The notes under the pieces were generated by a model. It ran no database searches. It saw only the letters and a list, made by a program, of their open reading frames with translations, and was not told the origin of the DNA. 32,231 bases of DNA, taken from positions 1 through 32,231 of the forward strand of contig NZ_KB904372.1 in the NCBI RefSeq assembly GCF_000380065.1, given 5' to 3'. The stretch's first letter is position 1; the number at the start of each line of letters is the position of its first letter. Of this stretch, positions 8,887-17,935 are shown piece by piece. Both the position numbers and the translations under genes were made by a program. Source of the stretch: Streptococcus massiliensis DSM 18628. GTDB taxonomy: Bacteria > Bacillota > Bacilli > Lactobacillales > Streptococcaceae.

Positions 8887-9519
8887 ATGAATCGGAAATT
8901 TATTTTTGCTTATCGTATCCTTCTCTTCTTGCTGGCTTTTGTTGGTGTCTATCTGGAAATTTCCAAGTATGGCTGGGGCATGCTCATGTACTACACGGTG
9001 CTGTCCAACCTCTTGGTGCTGCTCTTTATGGGCTATCTGGTCTATCTCATGGCGCATACCGAGGACGCTTGGAAAAGCCCCAAACTCTTGCGGGTCAAGG
9101 GGGGCGTGACCATGTGTATCATGATTACCTGCGTGGTTTATCATTTTATGCTGGCGCCGATTGCGACTGACTTTTACCGTTTGGAGAATTTTCTCTGTCA
9201 CTATATCGTGCCACTGGCTTTCTTGCTTGATACACTGATTTTTGACCGAGCGCGGCAATACCGCTGGTTTGATCCTATTTCTTGGACCAGCGTTCCCTTG
9301 GTTTATATGGTTTTTGCCCTGTTCAATGGCTTTGTGACCAAAATTCCCATTCCTGATGCCAAAGACAATCCCTTCCCCTACTTTTTCCTCAATGTCAATA
9401 AGTACGGCTGGGGCTATGTCATCAAGATGTGCTTGATTATCTTTGTAGCTTATCTGGTTGGTGGATATATTTTTTATGCTATAAAATCAATTACATTTGC
9501 AAAAAAATACAAAAAATAG
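8887..9519 (+). CDS. Pr6Pr/FAR-17a-like integral membrane protein
   Basis: This is a 210-residue protein with about six hydrophobic helices. The pattern YYTVLSN after the first helix, CVVYHFML in the middle and NFLCHYIVPLAFLLDTLIFD resembles the Pr6Pr family (related to FAR-17a/AIG1-like membrane proteins), with conserved polar residues and histidines in the membrane. Its activity in bacteria is not established. I start at 8887, where GAGGG precedes the ATG, rather than at an upstream in-frame start inside yjdM. The basic C-terminus, rich in lysine, probably faces the cytoplasm. Confidence 0.75.
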   Translation: MNRKFIFAYRILLFLLAFVGVYLEISKYGWGMLMYYTVLSNLLVLLFMGYLVYLMAHTEDAWKSPKLLRVKGGVTMCIMITCVVYHFMLAPIATDFYRLENFLCHYIVPLAFLLDTLIFDRARQYRWFDPISWTSVPLVYMVFALFNGFVTKIPIPDAKDNPFPYFFLNVNKYGWGYVIKMCLIIFVAYLVGGYIFYAIKSITFAKKYKK

Positions 9520-9529
9520 AAGTTTTTAC

Positions 9530-9557
9530 TTGCATTTGCTAGAAAATATGCTATACT
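9530..9557 (+). promoter_or_regulatory. Promoter of the pyr operon
   Basis: TTGCAT (9530-9535) and TATACT (9552-9557) are 16 bases apart, and an extended -10 (TGC before TATACT) strengthens the call. Confidence 0.75.
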
Positions 9558-9561
9558 AGAA

Positions 9562-9690
9562 AAAATTGAAGAAATTCCTTTAAAATTGTCCTGTGAGACA
9601 GTCAAGGAGTTAACAGTTAAAAGACTAGTTTAGTGTGGTGCTATGCTTGTATTTTCTGGAACCTCCTTGTTTCAAGGAGGTTTTTCTTAT
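9562..9690 (+). promoter_or_regulatory. PyrR-binding pyr attenuator leader
   Basis: The leader contains GTCCTGTGAGAC (from 9588), matching the PyrR-binding loop consensus (UCCnGnGAG core). It ends in a strong terminator hairpin before pyrR. By analogy with the Bacillus pyr operon, UMP-bound PyrR stabilises the binding hairpin, which frees the terminator and stops transcription when pyrimidines are plentiful. I did not fold the alternative antiterminator. Confidence 0.85.
9660..9687 (+). terminator. Attenuator terminator before pyrR
   Basis: AACCTCCTTG/CAAGGAGGTT (9660-9669 with 9673-9682) is followed by TTTTT. The hairpin lies between the PyrR site and the pyrR start, so it is a conditional terminator. 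Confidence 0.9.
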
Positions 9691-9702
9691 GTATAAAAAT
9701 AG

Positions 9703-10233
<531 letters not shown>

Positions 10234-10236
10234 AAG

Positions 10237-11511
10237 ATGAATACAGAGATTCGCTATGATGTCAAGGATATGCCAAAAGCAGGTTTGTTATTAGGCTTGT
10301 CCTTTCAGCACCTCTTTGCCATGTTTGGGGCAACCGTTCTAGTACCAATTTTGGTAGGAATTGACCCAGCAGTCGCGCTCTTCTCAAGCGGGCTAGGAAC
10401 TTTGGCGCATTTGACAGTTACTAAATATAAGGTGCCAGCCTACATGGGTTCCAGCTTTGCTTATATTGCAGCCATGCAGCTTCTGATGAAGACAGATGGG
10501 ATTGCAGCAGTTGCCCAAGGGGCAATCACAGGCGGTCTGGTTTACTTTATCGTTGCACTTATTGTCAAGTTTGCAGGTAATGCTTGGATTGATAAGGTTT
10601 TGCCCCCAATCGTAGTTGGGCCAGTTGTCATGGTTATCGGTCTCAGTCTTGCGGCAACGGCTGTTAGTGATGTCATGAATATCAATGGTCAGTACAGTTT
10701 AACAAACTTCACTATCGGGATGGTCACTCTCCTAGCAGTTGTGCTCTTTAACATCTATGGCAAGAAAATTGTTGCCATTATTCCAATCCTTTTGGGTTTG
10801 ATTGTTGGCTATCTCTTTGCACTGGTTCTGGGGATGGTCACAGGACAAGAAATCATCTCTTTTGCGGGAGTGACTAAGGCGGCTTGGTTTCATTTACCAC
10901 CAATGCAATTACCTTTCTTACATTACGGATTTAAAATCTATCCAAGTGCAATTTTAACCATGGCACCGATTGCCTTTGTGACCATGACTGAACACTTTGG
11001 GCATGTCATGGTTTTGAATAGTCTGACCGGTCGTGACTTCTTTAAGGATCCGGGACTTGATAAAACTCTTGCAGGAGATGGGTTAGCTCAGGTCATTGCT
11101 GGTTTCTTTGGGGCACCGCCAGTGACTAGCTATGGCGAAAATATTGGTGTTATGGCGCTCAATAAAATCTACAGCGTTTACGTCATTGCAGGAGCAGCAG
11201 TACTTGCGGTAGTGATGAGCTTTGTCGGTAAGGTTTCAGCACTCTTGCAATCCATACCGAGTCCAGTCTTGGGTGGGATTTCGATTGCCCTTTTCGGGGT
11301 TATTGCGTCAAGCGGTTTGAAAATCTTGATTGAAGACCAAACAAACTTTGATAATAAGAAAAATCTTCTCATTGCAAGTATTATCCTAGTTTCAGGTATT
11401 GGGGGATTGACCTTACAAATTTCTGGTCTACAAATTTCAGGTGTTGCCCTGTCAACAATCCTGGGAATTGCTCTTTATCTCATCTTACCCGAGCCAGATA
11501 CAAATCATTAA
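10237..11511 (+). CDS. pyrP: Uracil permease (NCS2 family)
   Basis: This 424-residue transporter has about 12 to 14 hydrophobic segments and imports uracil with protons. The NCS2 signature region is visible as [17 protein letters not shown], and [13 protein letters not shown] is a further conserved stretch. It starts three bases after pyrR, so it is read from the same attenuated transcript and will be low when pyrimidines are abundant. It is often named uraA. Confidence 0.95.
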   Translation: MNTEIRYDVKDMPKAGLLLGLSFQHLFAMFGATVLVPILVGIDPAVALFSSGLGTLAHLTVTKYKVPAYMGSSFAYIAAMQLLMKTDGIAAVAQGAITGGLVYFIVALIVKFAGNAWIDKVLPPIVVGPVVMVIGLSLAATAVSDVMNINGQYSLTNFTIGMVTLLAVVLFNIYGKKIVAIIPILLGLIVGYLFALVLGMVTGQEIISFAGVTKAAWFHLPPMQLPFLHYGFKIYPSAILTMAPIAFVTMTEHFGHVMVLNSLTGRDFFKDPGLDKTLAGDGLAQVIAGFFGAPPVTSYGENIGVMALNKIYSVYVIAGAAVLAVVMSFVGKVSALLQSIPSPVLGGISIALFGVIASSGLKILIEDQTNFDNKKNLLIASIILVSGIGGLTLQISGLQISGVALSTILGIALYLILPEPDTNH

Positions 11512-11525
11512 CATCGTTATCGGTG

Positions 11526-11544
11526 CTTTCTCTAGTAGAGAAAG
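11526..11544 (+). repeat. Small hairpin between pyrP and pyrB
   Basis: CTTTCTC/GAGAAAG with a five-base loop lies in the 89-base pyrP-pyrB gap. There is no T run, so it is not an obvious terminator, and no PyrR-binding core is visible. It may be a processing or stability element. Confidence 0.45.
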
Positions 11545-11600
11545 TGGATAAAAATTGTCGTCGTCACTCATATGTTTTACTAAAGAAAGTAGGTATTGCC

Positions 11601-12524
11601 ATGTCAACAAATCAAATCGCTCTCAAAAATCTTGTATCTATGGAAACTCTCTCAAATGAAGAAGTTTTGAGCCTGATTAAACGCGGAATTGAATTTAAAA
11701 ACGGTGCCAAGGTGCACTATGACGACCAGCACATCGTTTCTAATCTCTTTTTTGAATCTTCAACTCGAACGCACAAGGCATTTGAAGTCGCTGAGTTAAA
11801 ACTTGGCTGCGACCTGCTTGATTTTGATGTCAAGACCAGCTCGGTCAACAAGGGAGAAACCCTCTACGATACGATTTTGACCATGTCAGCACTGGGAGTT
11901 GATGTCTGCGTCATCCGCCACTCGCATGTGGATTATTATAAGGAATTGATTGAAAGTCCGACGATTACGACTTCCATTGTCAACGGTGGAGACGGCTCTG
12001 GGCAACACCCTAGCCAAAGTTTGCTAGATTTGATGACTATTTATGAGGAATTTGGACATTTTGACGGGCTCAAGGTAGCCATTGCAGGTGACCTATCTCA
12101 CTCACGCGTTGCCAAGTCCAATATGATGATTTTGAAACGTTTGGGAGCGGAGCTTTTCTTTGCAGGACCAGATGAATGGCGGACACCTGAGTTTGAAGAC
12201 TATGGAACCTTTGTCACGATTGACCAAGTCATTGATCAAGTGGATGTTATGATGTTGCTTCGTGTGCAACACGAACGCCACGATACTTACGGCGATTTCT
12301 CTAAGGCTGCTTATCATCGTGCACATGGACTGGATCAAGCTCGCTATGATCGCATGAAAGACCATGCTATTATCATGCACCCTGCGCCAGTCAACCGTGA
12401 TGTGGAGATTGCTGATAGCTTGGTAGAAGCTCCAAAATCACGGATTGTCAAACAAATGACTAATGGTGTCTTTGTCAGAATGGCGATTATTGAAGCAGTA
12501 TTGGCAGGACGTGGTGCGAAATAA
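11601..12524 (+). CDS. pyrB: Aspartate carbamoyltransferase catalytic subunit
   Basis: PyrB joins carbamoyl phosphate to aspartate, the committed step of pyrimidine synthesis. The 307-residue protein keeps the carbamoyl-phosphate loop [12 protein letters not shown] (SSTRT at 53-57), [14 protein letters not shown] and HPAPVNRD (260-267), so it looks fully functional. I start at 11601 ([10 protein letters not shown]); an upstream in-frame ATG would add 26 unrelated residues. The next two genes, which should supply carbamoyl phosphate, appear catalytically dead, so its substrate must come from another source or another synthetase. Confidence 0.96.
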   Translation: MSTNQIALKNLVSMETLSNEEVLSLIKRGIEFKNGAKVHYDDQHIVSNLFFESSTRTHKAFEVAELKLGCDLLDFDVKTSSVNKGETLYDTILTMSALGVDVCVIRHSHVDYYKELIESPTITTSIVNGGDGSGQHPSQSLLDLMTIYEEFGHFDGLKVAIAGDLSHSRVAKSNMMILKRLGAELFFAGPDEWRTPEFEDYGTFVTIDQVIDQVDVMMLLRVQHERHDTYGDFSKAAYHRAHGLDQARYDRMKDHAIIMHPAPVNRDVEIADSLVEAPKSRIVKQMTNGVFVRMAIIEAVLAGRGAK

Positions 12525-12546
12525 GGAACAGATGAGTAAATTTTGT

Positions 12547-12577
12547 AGGCTTGGCGGAAAAGGATTTCGTCAAGCCT
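12547..12577 (+). promoter_or_regulatory. Stable hairpin between pyrB and the carA-like gene
   Basis: A 10-bp stem (AGGCTTGGCG at 12547-12556 with CGTCAAGCCT at 12568-12577, one G-U pair) sits a few bases before the ribosome binding site AGGGGG of the carA-like gene. It is followed by only four T, so it may be a weak attenuator or an RNA-processing site. Its role is not known. Confidence 0.6.
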
Positions 12578-12594
12578 CTTTTAGGGGGCAAGCT

Positions 12595-13683
12595 ATGAGC
12601 AAACGATTACTTTTACTGGAGGATGGAACGCTATTTGAAGGTGAAGCATTTGGGGCGGATCTTGATGTAACTGGAGAGCTGATCTTTACAAGCAGCCAGA
12701 CAGGTTATCAGGAGATCATCACAGATCTTTCTTATACAGGACAGATATTAGTCTTTAGTGCGCCTTCTGTTGGCAACACGGGTATTAGCCGTGAAGACTA
12801 TGAATCCATCATTCCGACTTGTAAGGGTGTGGTCGTGCGCGATGGGAGCAAAGTGTCAGACACATGGCGAAGTCAAATGTCGCTGGACGCATTTTTAAAG
12901 CTTAAAAAGATACCCGCAATCAAAGGAATTGATACACGAGCCTTGATGCGAAAAATTCGTCAAGCAGGTAGTATGCGGGCAACAATGGCAAATGTTGGTG
13001 ATCAGATTTCACATATGCAGGATCAACTGCAAGCAACTGTACTTCAGACAGATCATGTCAAGCAAGTTTCAACTAAAAACCCTTACCCAGCACCCGGTGG
13101 TAAGCGAAATATCGTTTTGATTGATCTTGGGCTCAAGCATTCTATGCTGCGTGCTTTGGCTCAGCGGGATTGTACAGTGACTGTTTTGCCTTACGATACA
13201 AGTGCGGAAACAGTACGTCAGCTTTTTCCAGATGGAGTCTTCTTATCAAATGGTCCTGGGGACCCCAGTGTTTTATCAGAAACCTTAGACTTGGTTCACC
13301 AACTTCAAGGAGAAATTCCGCTCTTTGGCATTGGTTTAGGGCATGAGCTGATTGCTTTGGCAAATGGTGCTCAGATTGATAAGTTGGCAATCTGTCATCG
13401 TGGGAATGCTCTAGCAGTTCGAGAAATCGCAACAGGACAGGTTCATTTTACTAGCCAAAATCACGGTTACATTGTTAATCGTCAAAGTTTACCAGAAGGA
13501 TTTTTTATCACTCATGAAAATGCCCTTGATCAAACAATTGCCGGTTTACGGCATCGCCATTTACCTGTTTTATCAGTGCAATTCAATCCAGAAGCAAGCC
13601 CTGGTTCCCATGATTTAAGTGCGATTTTTGATGAGTGCATGGAGATGATTGAGGCATTTTTGGAAAGGAAGACAAGGAGATGA
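12595..13683 (+). CDS. carA: CarA-like protein with lost glutaminase residues (pseudoenzyme candidate)
   Basis: The 362 residues align over the full length of the carbamoyl-phosphate synthetase small subunit. The N-terminal domain ([35 protein letters not shown]) and the class I amidotransferase domain ([20 protein letters not shown]) are recognisable. The glutaminase cannot work as usual. The nucleophile motif GICLGHQ reads GIGLGHE, putting Gly247 in place of Cys and Glu251 in place of Gln. The catalytic His in VQFHP is Asn331, while Glu333 is kept. Each change is one base from the normal codon (GGT for TGT, AAT for CAT, GAG for CAG). The frame is fully open, has the site AGGGGG and overlaps the carB-like gene by ATGA. 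I infer a non-catalytic subunit. Confidence 0.85.
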   Translation: MSKRLLLLEDGTLFEGEAFGADLDVTGELIFTSSQTGYQEIITDLSYTGQILVFSAPSVGNTGISREDYESIIPTCKGVVVRDGSKVSDTWRSQMSLDAFLKLKKIPAIKGIDTRALMRKIRQAGSMRATMANVGDQISHMQDQLQATVLQTDHVKQVSTKNPYPAPGGKRNIVLIDLGLKHSMLRALAQRDCTVTVLPYDTSAETVRQLFPDGVFLSNGPGDPSVLSETLDLVHQLQGEIPLFGIGLGHELIALANGAQIDKLAICHRGNALAVREIATGQVHFTSQNHGYIVNRQSLPEGFFITHENALDQTIAGLRHRHLPVLSVQFNPEASPGSHDLSAIFDECMEMIEAFLERKTRR

Positions 13684-15245
13684 AAGCAGCTCAAAATCAG
13701 AAAATACTCGTTTTAGGAAGTAGTGATGAGTCGTCACTAGGTCTGCTTTTAGAGGTTTGCTCTGCTTTGAAAAATGAAGGCAAGCAAGTTTGTTTGCTTC
13801 ATCGTGGCAATCCTATTTTAAACTTGCTGCCAGAGGAACAGTTCTGTTTGGTTGAATGGACTTTGGAGAACTTCCAATCCGTTTTGAAAAAAGTTCAACC
13901 AGAAGCAGTCCTTCCAACTTTTACAGATTCTCAAGAAATGCATCTTTTATTAGCTCTTGAAAAAAGAGAAGATTTTCGAAGCACCAATATTATAGGTTTT
14001 TCTCCACAGACGTTAAGCAAACTGAATAATCAGACCTTACTGGCAGAATGCCAGCTGAAAGGAGACGGACATTCCTTTAAATATGGCAAAAGAATAACTT
14101 TTCAGATTTTACGTGACAGCGTGGGTACAACGATGATTGTGGCTAGTACAGAACAAATGGATCCTTGGAATGGTCAGAAGGAGGAATCTTTTATCTTCTC
14201 ACCAACTCAGACTCTTTCAGATGTGGAATATCAACTTTTACGAGATAGTAGTTTGAAGATTGCGCGTGCTCTGCATCTGGTGGGGCTTTGTACGATTGAC
14301 TTTATTTTGTCACCAAATAGTAGTGATTTTTCTGTTCATTCTCTCCAACTAGGTTTGACAAAAATAACAGCACTTGCCAGTCAGATTTCTACTTTTCCTC
14401 TTCCAAGTTTGATGGCTCAGCTAGCATTAGGAAAAAAGTTAACCGAGCTTATCAATCCTGTAACTCAGACAAGCTATGCTAGTTTTGAGCCCGTATCGGA
14501 TTTTATCGCAACTCAGTTGTTAGGAGAGGACCGATTTGCTCTAGGTTTTAGTTGGGAAGAAAGTTTACTCAGGTTTTGTCAATCGTCCTCTTTGGGTGTT
14601 CAGTCTTTGGAACAACTAGATGATGTTAGCCTTATGGGTAAATTATCCCATAGTAAAAATCGTCCCTTCTACTTGCTTGAGGCTTTGCGGCGGGGGTATG
14701 AAGTAAAAGAATTAGCAGAATTGACAAGAATTAATCTCTTCTTTATAGACAAGCTAAGAGGGATTGTTGAAATGGAAAGAGCCATTATGGCAAAAAGGGT
14801 CGACAAGGAAATTCTAAAGAAAGCTAAGCAAATGGGCTTTTCAGATGATAGGATTGCTGCGCTTTGGCAAATGGAAAGAAAGGAATTGACCAATTTTCGT
14901 CAGCAAGCAGAAATTTTTCTTCGTTATAAAGGTGTGGATGGCTGCGCTGGAGCCTATAACAGTCAGCCAACTCTTTATTACAGCAGTTACTTTGGTGAAA
15001 ATGAGTTAGCGGTTGAGGAACGTCAGCCCCTACTCATCGTAACTGATAGAATACTAACCGTGACAGAATTGCCAGATGTGACAAAGTACAAGAAAGTGAT
15101 TCTCGTTACTGACCAAGTCAATCCCGTTTTGCCTTCAGGAATCCAAGCAGACAAAATCTATCTTGAACCTCTGACAGCAGAATATTTAGAGGCACTTGTG
15201 GCAGCAGAAAATGTGGCGACGGTGTGGGATGGAAGAAAGAAGTAG
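13680..15245 (+). CDS. carB: Half-length CarB-like protein lacking synthetase active sites
   Basis: The 521 residues correspond to the first half of the carbamoyl-phosphate synthetase large subunit, normally about 1060 residues. Residues 1-110 resemble the pre-ATP-grasp domain but read GSSDESSLG where GSGPIIIGQ is expected. After about residue 122 some 75 residues are missing, including the glycine-rich ATP loop. The metal ligands are replaced (Asp207, Ser221, Gln223 where Gln, Glu and Asn are expected). A second gap near 285 removes the LGTQMKATGEVM region. The helical oligomerisation domain (about 290-445) is best kept. The protein ends in a remnant of the second pre-ATP-grasp domain (449-519). 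There is no internal stop. It probably cannot make carbamoyl phosphate; a scaffolding or regulatory role is inference. Confidence 0.85.
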   Translation: MKAAQNQKILVLGSSDESSLGLLLEVCSALKNEGKQVCLLHRGNPILNLLPEEQFCLVEWTLENFQSVLKKVQPEAVLPTFTDSQEMHLLLALEKREDFRSTNIIGFSPQTLSKLNNQTLLAECQLKGDGHSFKYGKRITFQILRDSVGTTMIVASTEQMDPWNGQKEESFIFSPTQTLSDVEYQLLRDSSLKIARALHLVGLCTIDFILSPNSSDFSVHSLQLGLTKITALASQISTFPLPSLMAQLALGKKLTELINPVTQTSYASFEPVSDFIATQLLGEDRFALGFSWEESLLRFCQSSSLGVQSLEQLDDVSLMGKLSHSKNRPFYLLEALRRGYEVKELAELTRINLFFIDKLRGIVEMERAIMAKRVDKEILKKAKQMGFSDDRIAALWQMERKELTNFRQQAEIFLRYKGVDGCAGAYNSQPTLYYSSYFGENELAVEERQPLLIVTDRILTVTELPDVTKYKKVILVTDQVNPVLPSGIQADKIYLEPLTAEYLEALVAAENVATVWDGRKK

Positions 15246-15351
15246 ATATAAGCTTATTGAGTGTAGAAATTGGACTGAAATTTCATTATTTTCCCCGTAC
15301 AAGAGAATACATGATAAAATAGTTATAAGGATATTGAAGGGAGGGCCTAAC

Positions 15352-15957
15352 ATGGCTCAGACACAACTTGATCTTGCTTGGCAGGCTTTATTTGAGGGGA
15401 GAATTGATGAGGCAGACCAGTTATCACAAAATTTGCTCGAAGATTATGAAGTTTGGAACTTACGCTCTTATCTAGCAGTAGAAAAAAGAGAGTTCAAGCA
15501 AGCACTGGACTGGCTATCCCATTATTACGATAAGGCATTAGTGGAAAATAATAAAGAAAAGCAGCATATAGCACTCCACCAACAGGCTTTTGTGATGCGT
15601 GAATCAGGAAATTTGGTGCAGGCTTTGAAATATATTCATAAGGAAAAAGCTTTATTAATCCAGTATTTTCCAAATGATGTACTGAAACAATCAGTTAACA
15701 TTTACGAAGAGGGTTATTTGACTTTTCGATTAGGAAATGTAACTGAAGGCGAGGCGATGATGAAGCGGGCACTTAAATTAGCGCTAGAGACAGAAGATTT
15801 GATTGCTCAAGCCTGTTGCTACCGTGCTTTAGGAGAAATGTCTGATATTCAAACACAGGCACAAATTTATTTTGAGCGTGCTATCGAACTATTCGAACAG
15901 TCAGGAGATCTTGTTGGCGCTGAAAAAGTACGAGAATTACAACAATATTTTACTTGA
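15352..15957 (+). CDS. TPR-like helical repeat protein, function unknown
   Basis: This 201-residue soluble protein consists of repeated helical pairs with small and aromatic residues at the spacing expected of tetratricopeptide repeats, for example ALKYIHKEKALLI, EGYLTFRLGNVTEGEAMMKRALKLA and CCYRALGEMSDIQTQAQIYF (last segment EQSGDLVGAEKVRELQ). I see no catalytic motif, signal peptide or membrane segment, so it probably binds another protein. The ATG at 15352 follows GGGAGGG. It lies 106 bases after the carB-like gene with no strong terminator between, so it may share the pyr transcript. I cannot name it. Confidence 0.75.
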   Translation: MAQTQLDLAWQALFEGRIDEADQLSQNLLEDYEVWNLRSYLAVEKREFKQALDWLSHYYDKALVENNKEKQHIALHQQAFVMRESGNLVQALKYIHKEKALLIQYFPNDVLKQSVNIYEEGYLTFRLGNVTEGEAMMKRALKLALETEDLIAQACCYRALGEMSDIQTQAQIYFERAIELFEQSGDLVGAEKVRELQQYFT

Positions 15958-15998
15958 GCAGCAAATGAAATCATTTGTGTAGAAAAAGGGTGATAGAT

Positions 15999-16943
15999 AT
16001 GTCACGATTGTTAGAAACTTTAGCAGAAAAACCTATTTTAATACTAGATGGTGCTATGGGGACAGAGCTGGAAAAACGTGGTTATGATGTTTCGGGTACG
16101 CTCTGGTCAGCCAAGTATTTGTTGGGGGAACCTTCTCCCTTGATTGAAATTCATAAGGCATATTTAGAGGCGGGAGCAGATCTTGTAACAACAGCTAGTT
16201 ATCAGGCTTCTTATCAAGGTCTTTTGGAAGCGGGCTTGACCAAACAGCAGACAATATTGGCTATCAAAGAGAGTGTTCATATTGCGCGGGTTGCCATTGA
16301 AAAAGTGTGGGCTGACTTGTCCGAACGAGAAAAAGAAGGGCGGCTCTATCCCTTTATTGCTGGTTCTGTTGGTCCTTATGGAGCTTACTTGGCAGATGGT
16401 TCTGAATATACCGGTGCTTATCAGCTAACTAAGGAAGAATTTCAGAATTTTCACCGTCCAAGAATCAAGGCTCTTGTAGAAGGAGGAGTTGATTTACTGG
16501 CTTTTGAGACAATTCCTAATTTAACAGAAGCCCGTGCCTTACTAGAGCTTCTTTATCAGGAATATTCAAACGTGCCAGCTTATCTTTCTTTCACTAGCCA
16601 GGACGGACAGCATATCTCGGATGGTTCTTCCCTAAAAAAGGTGGTAGAGCTGGTTAATTGCTACTCAGCAGAGCTTTTGGCCGTTGGAATTAATTGTAGC
16701 AAACCAGCAGTGACAGTAACTTTTCTTAAACAACTTAGACGACTGACAGATAAAGAATTTGTCGTCTATCCTAATTCTGGCGAGGAATATGACGGGATAA
16801 ACCATGCTTGGTATGAGGAAGGAAGTACGACCGATTTGCACACTCAAGCTAAAATCTATCAAAAGTTAGGCGCACGCTTTATTGGGGGGTGTTGTCGGAC
16901 GAGACCGGTCGATATTGCTGGCTTGGCTGAATATTTTCATTAA
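15999..16943 (+). CDS. mmuM: Homocysteine S-methyltransferase
   Basis: MmuM makes methionine from homocysteine with S-methylmethionine (or S-adenosylmethionine) as methyl donor. The 314-residue product begins with the family motif ILDGAMGTELEKRG. It carries the zinc-binding cysteines in GINCSKP (about 232) and IGGCCRTRP (298-299), along with AGSVGPYGAYLADGSEY. The start at 15999 is behind GGGTGAT. The short gap from the TPR gene holds the palindrome CAAATGAAATCATTTG. No S-methylmethionine transporter gene (mmuP) is adjacent in this window. A clear terminator follows. Confidence 0.94.
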   Translation: MSRLLETLAEKPILILDGAMGTELEKRGYDVSGTLWSAKYLLGEPSPLIEIHKAYLEAGADLVTTASYQASYQGLLEAGLTKQQTILAIKESVHIARVAIEKVWADLSEREKEGRLYPFIAGSVGPYGAYLADGSEYTGAYQLTKEEFQNFHRPRIKALVEGGVDLLAFETIPNLTEARALLELLYQEYSNVPAYLSFTSQDGQHISDGSSLKKVVELVNCYSAELLAVGINCSKPAVTVTFLKQLRRLTDKEFVVYPNSGEEYDGINHAWYEEGSTTDLHTQAKIYQKLGARFIGGCCRTRPVDIAGLAEYFH

Positions 16944-16959
16944 ATCATCATAAAATTTT

Positions 16960-16973
16960 AGAAAACGCTTTCC
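16960..16973 (+). promoter_or_regulatory. cre-like catabolite-control site before the FNT gene
   Basis: AGAAAACGCTTTCC matches 12 of 14 bases of the palindromic cre form TGAAAACGCTTTCA bound by CcpA. It lies upstream of the transporter promoter and overlaps the mmuM terminator, so part of the similarity may come from the hairpin. Confidence 0.4.
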
Positions 16974-16989
16974 AATAAGGCGTTTTTTT
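16962..16989 (+). terminator. Intrinsic terminator of mmuM
   Basis: AAAACGC/GCGTTTT with flanking CTT/AAG pairing is followed by a T run. The left arm coincides with a cre-like sequence. Confidence 0.8.
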
Positions 16990-17015
16990 GTTATGATAGT
17001 TCTTGTAAATATTAT
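16988..17015 (+). promoter_or_regulatory. Promoter of the formate/nitrite transporter gene
   Basis: TTGTTA (16988-16993) and TATTAT (17010-17015) are 16 bases apart, just before the site AAAGGGAG and the ATG at 17043. Confidence 0.55.
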
Positions 17016-17042
17016 CACAATTTAAAGGGAGATTTTTATATT

Positions 17043-17840
17043 ATGGCAGAATCAACATTTCTTGCAAAAATCACAGGAGCAAGTCAAAAAAAGGAGCAAT
17101 TATTTAATAGTAGTAAGGGACGCTATGCTATCCGTTCTCTCTTTGCTGGCGCTTTTTTGACGCTCAGTACCGCAGCGGGAGCTATTGGGGCGGATGTCAT
17201 CAATAAAATCGCTCCGGGCTCAGGTCGCTTTGTCTTTCCAGCTTTCTTTGTCTGGGGGCTGGCTTATATCGTCTTTCTCAATGCAGAACTGGTGACGTCC
17301 AACATGATGTTTCTGACGGCTGGGACTTATCTGAAAAAGCTCAAGTGGCAAAAAGCTGCTGCCATTTTGCTCTATTGTACTTTCTTTAACCTCATCGGCG
17401 CTTTGATTGCTGGCTGGCTCTTTGCGCATTCGGCAGCCTTCTCGTCTTTGAGCTACGATAGTTTTATCGTCGGCGTGGTGGAAAATAAGCTGGCGCGGTC
17501 CAATGAACTCGTCTTGCTAGAGGGGATTTTGGCAAATGTCTTTGTCAATATTGCCATTCTTAGCTTTGCCTTGGTCAAAGACGGCACTGCCAAATTGCTC
17601 TTGGTTTTATCAGCTATTTATATGTTTGTTTTCTTGACCAATGAACACATCGCCGCCAACTTCGCCTCCTTTGCTATCGTTAAATTCAGCCAGGTAGCAG
17701 GAGAAGTCAAAAACTTTGATATTCCTAATATTTTGCGGCATTGGGGAGTGACTTGGATTGCCAATCTGATTGGTGGTGGCTTCTTGATTGGGCTACCGTA
17801 TGCTTGGCTCAATAAAGATCAGGATCTCTATGTCGACTGA
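17043..17840 (+). CDS. Formate/nitrite transporter (FNT) family channel
   Basis: The 265-residue membrane protein has about six hydrophobic helices and fits the FNT family of pentameric formate, nitrite or related anion channels. Family features include the FLNAELVTSNMMFLTAG segment and the conserved pore histidine in FLTNEHIAANF (His202). Streptococci ferment sugars to formate through pyruvate formate-lyase, so formate is the likely cargo, but lactate or nitrite cannot be excluded by sequence. The gene is alone between two terminators. A cre-like site upstream suggests control by carbon supply. Confidence 0.88.
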   Translation: MAESTFLAKITGASQKKEQLFNSSKGRYAIRSLFAGAFLTLSTAAGAIGADVINKIAPGSGRFVFPAFFVWGLAYIVFLNAELVTSNMMFLTAGTYLKKLKWQKAAAILLYCTFFNLIGALIAGWLFAHSAAFSSLSYDSFIVGVVENKLARSNELVLLEGILANVFVNIAILSFALVKDGTAKLLLVLSAIYMFVFLTNEHIAANFASFAIVKFSQVAGEVKNFDIPNILRHWGVTWIANLIGGGFLIGLPYAWLNKDQDLYVD

Positions 17841-17846
17841 TATGCA

Positions 17847-17879
17847 ATTAGCCTTTCAATTCAGAAGGCTAATTTTTTT
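17847..17879 (+). terminator. Intrinsic terminator of the FNT gene
   Basis: ATTAGCCTT/AAGGCTAAT (17847-17855 with 17865-17873) is followed by a T run. Confidence 0.9.
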
Positions 17880-17900
17880 AAAAAATTATGTAAAAAAGTA

Positions 17901-17929
17901 TTGACAAAAATTATAAAATTATGTAAAAT
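17901..17929 (+). promoter_or_regulatory. Strong promoter of clpL
   Basis: A perfect -35 TTGACA (17901-17906) and TAAAAT (17924-17929), with TG before the -10, are 17 bases apart. The region is extremely AT-rich. Confidence 0.85.
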
Positions 17930-17935
17930 AAATTA

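Noticed and set aside
11512-11600. Second PyrR attenuator before pyrB
   Set aside because: The gap has a small hairpin but no UCCnGnGAG core and no terminator with a T run.
13142-13432. Minus-strand frame within the carA-like gene
   Set aside because: No ribosome site or recognisable domain; it is explained by the plus-strand gene.
12595-15245. Calling the carA/carB-like pair simple frameshifted pseudogenes
   Set aside because: Both frames are open from a well-placed start to a stop, with ribosome sites and an ATGA overlap. The changes are substitutions and in-frame deletions. Decay remains possible but is not shown by the sequence.
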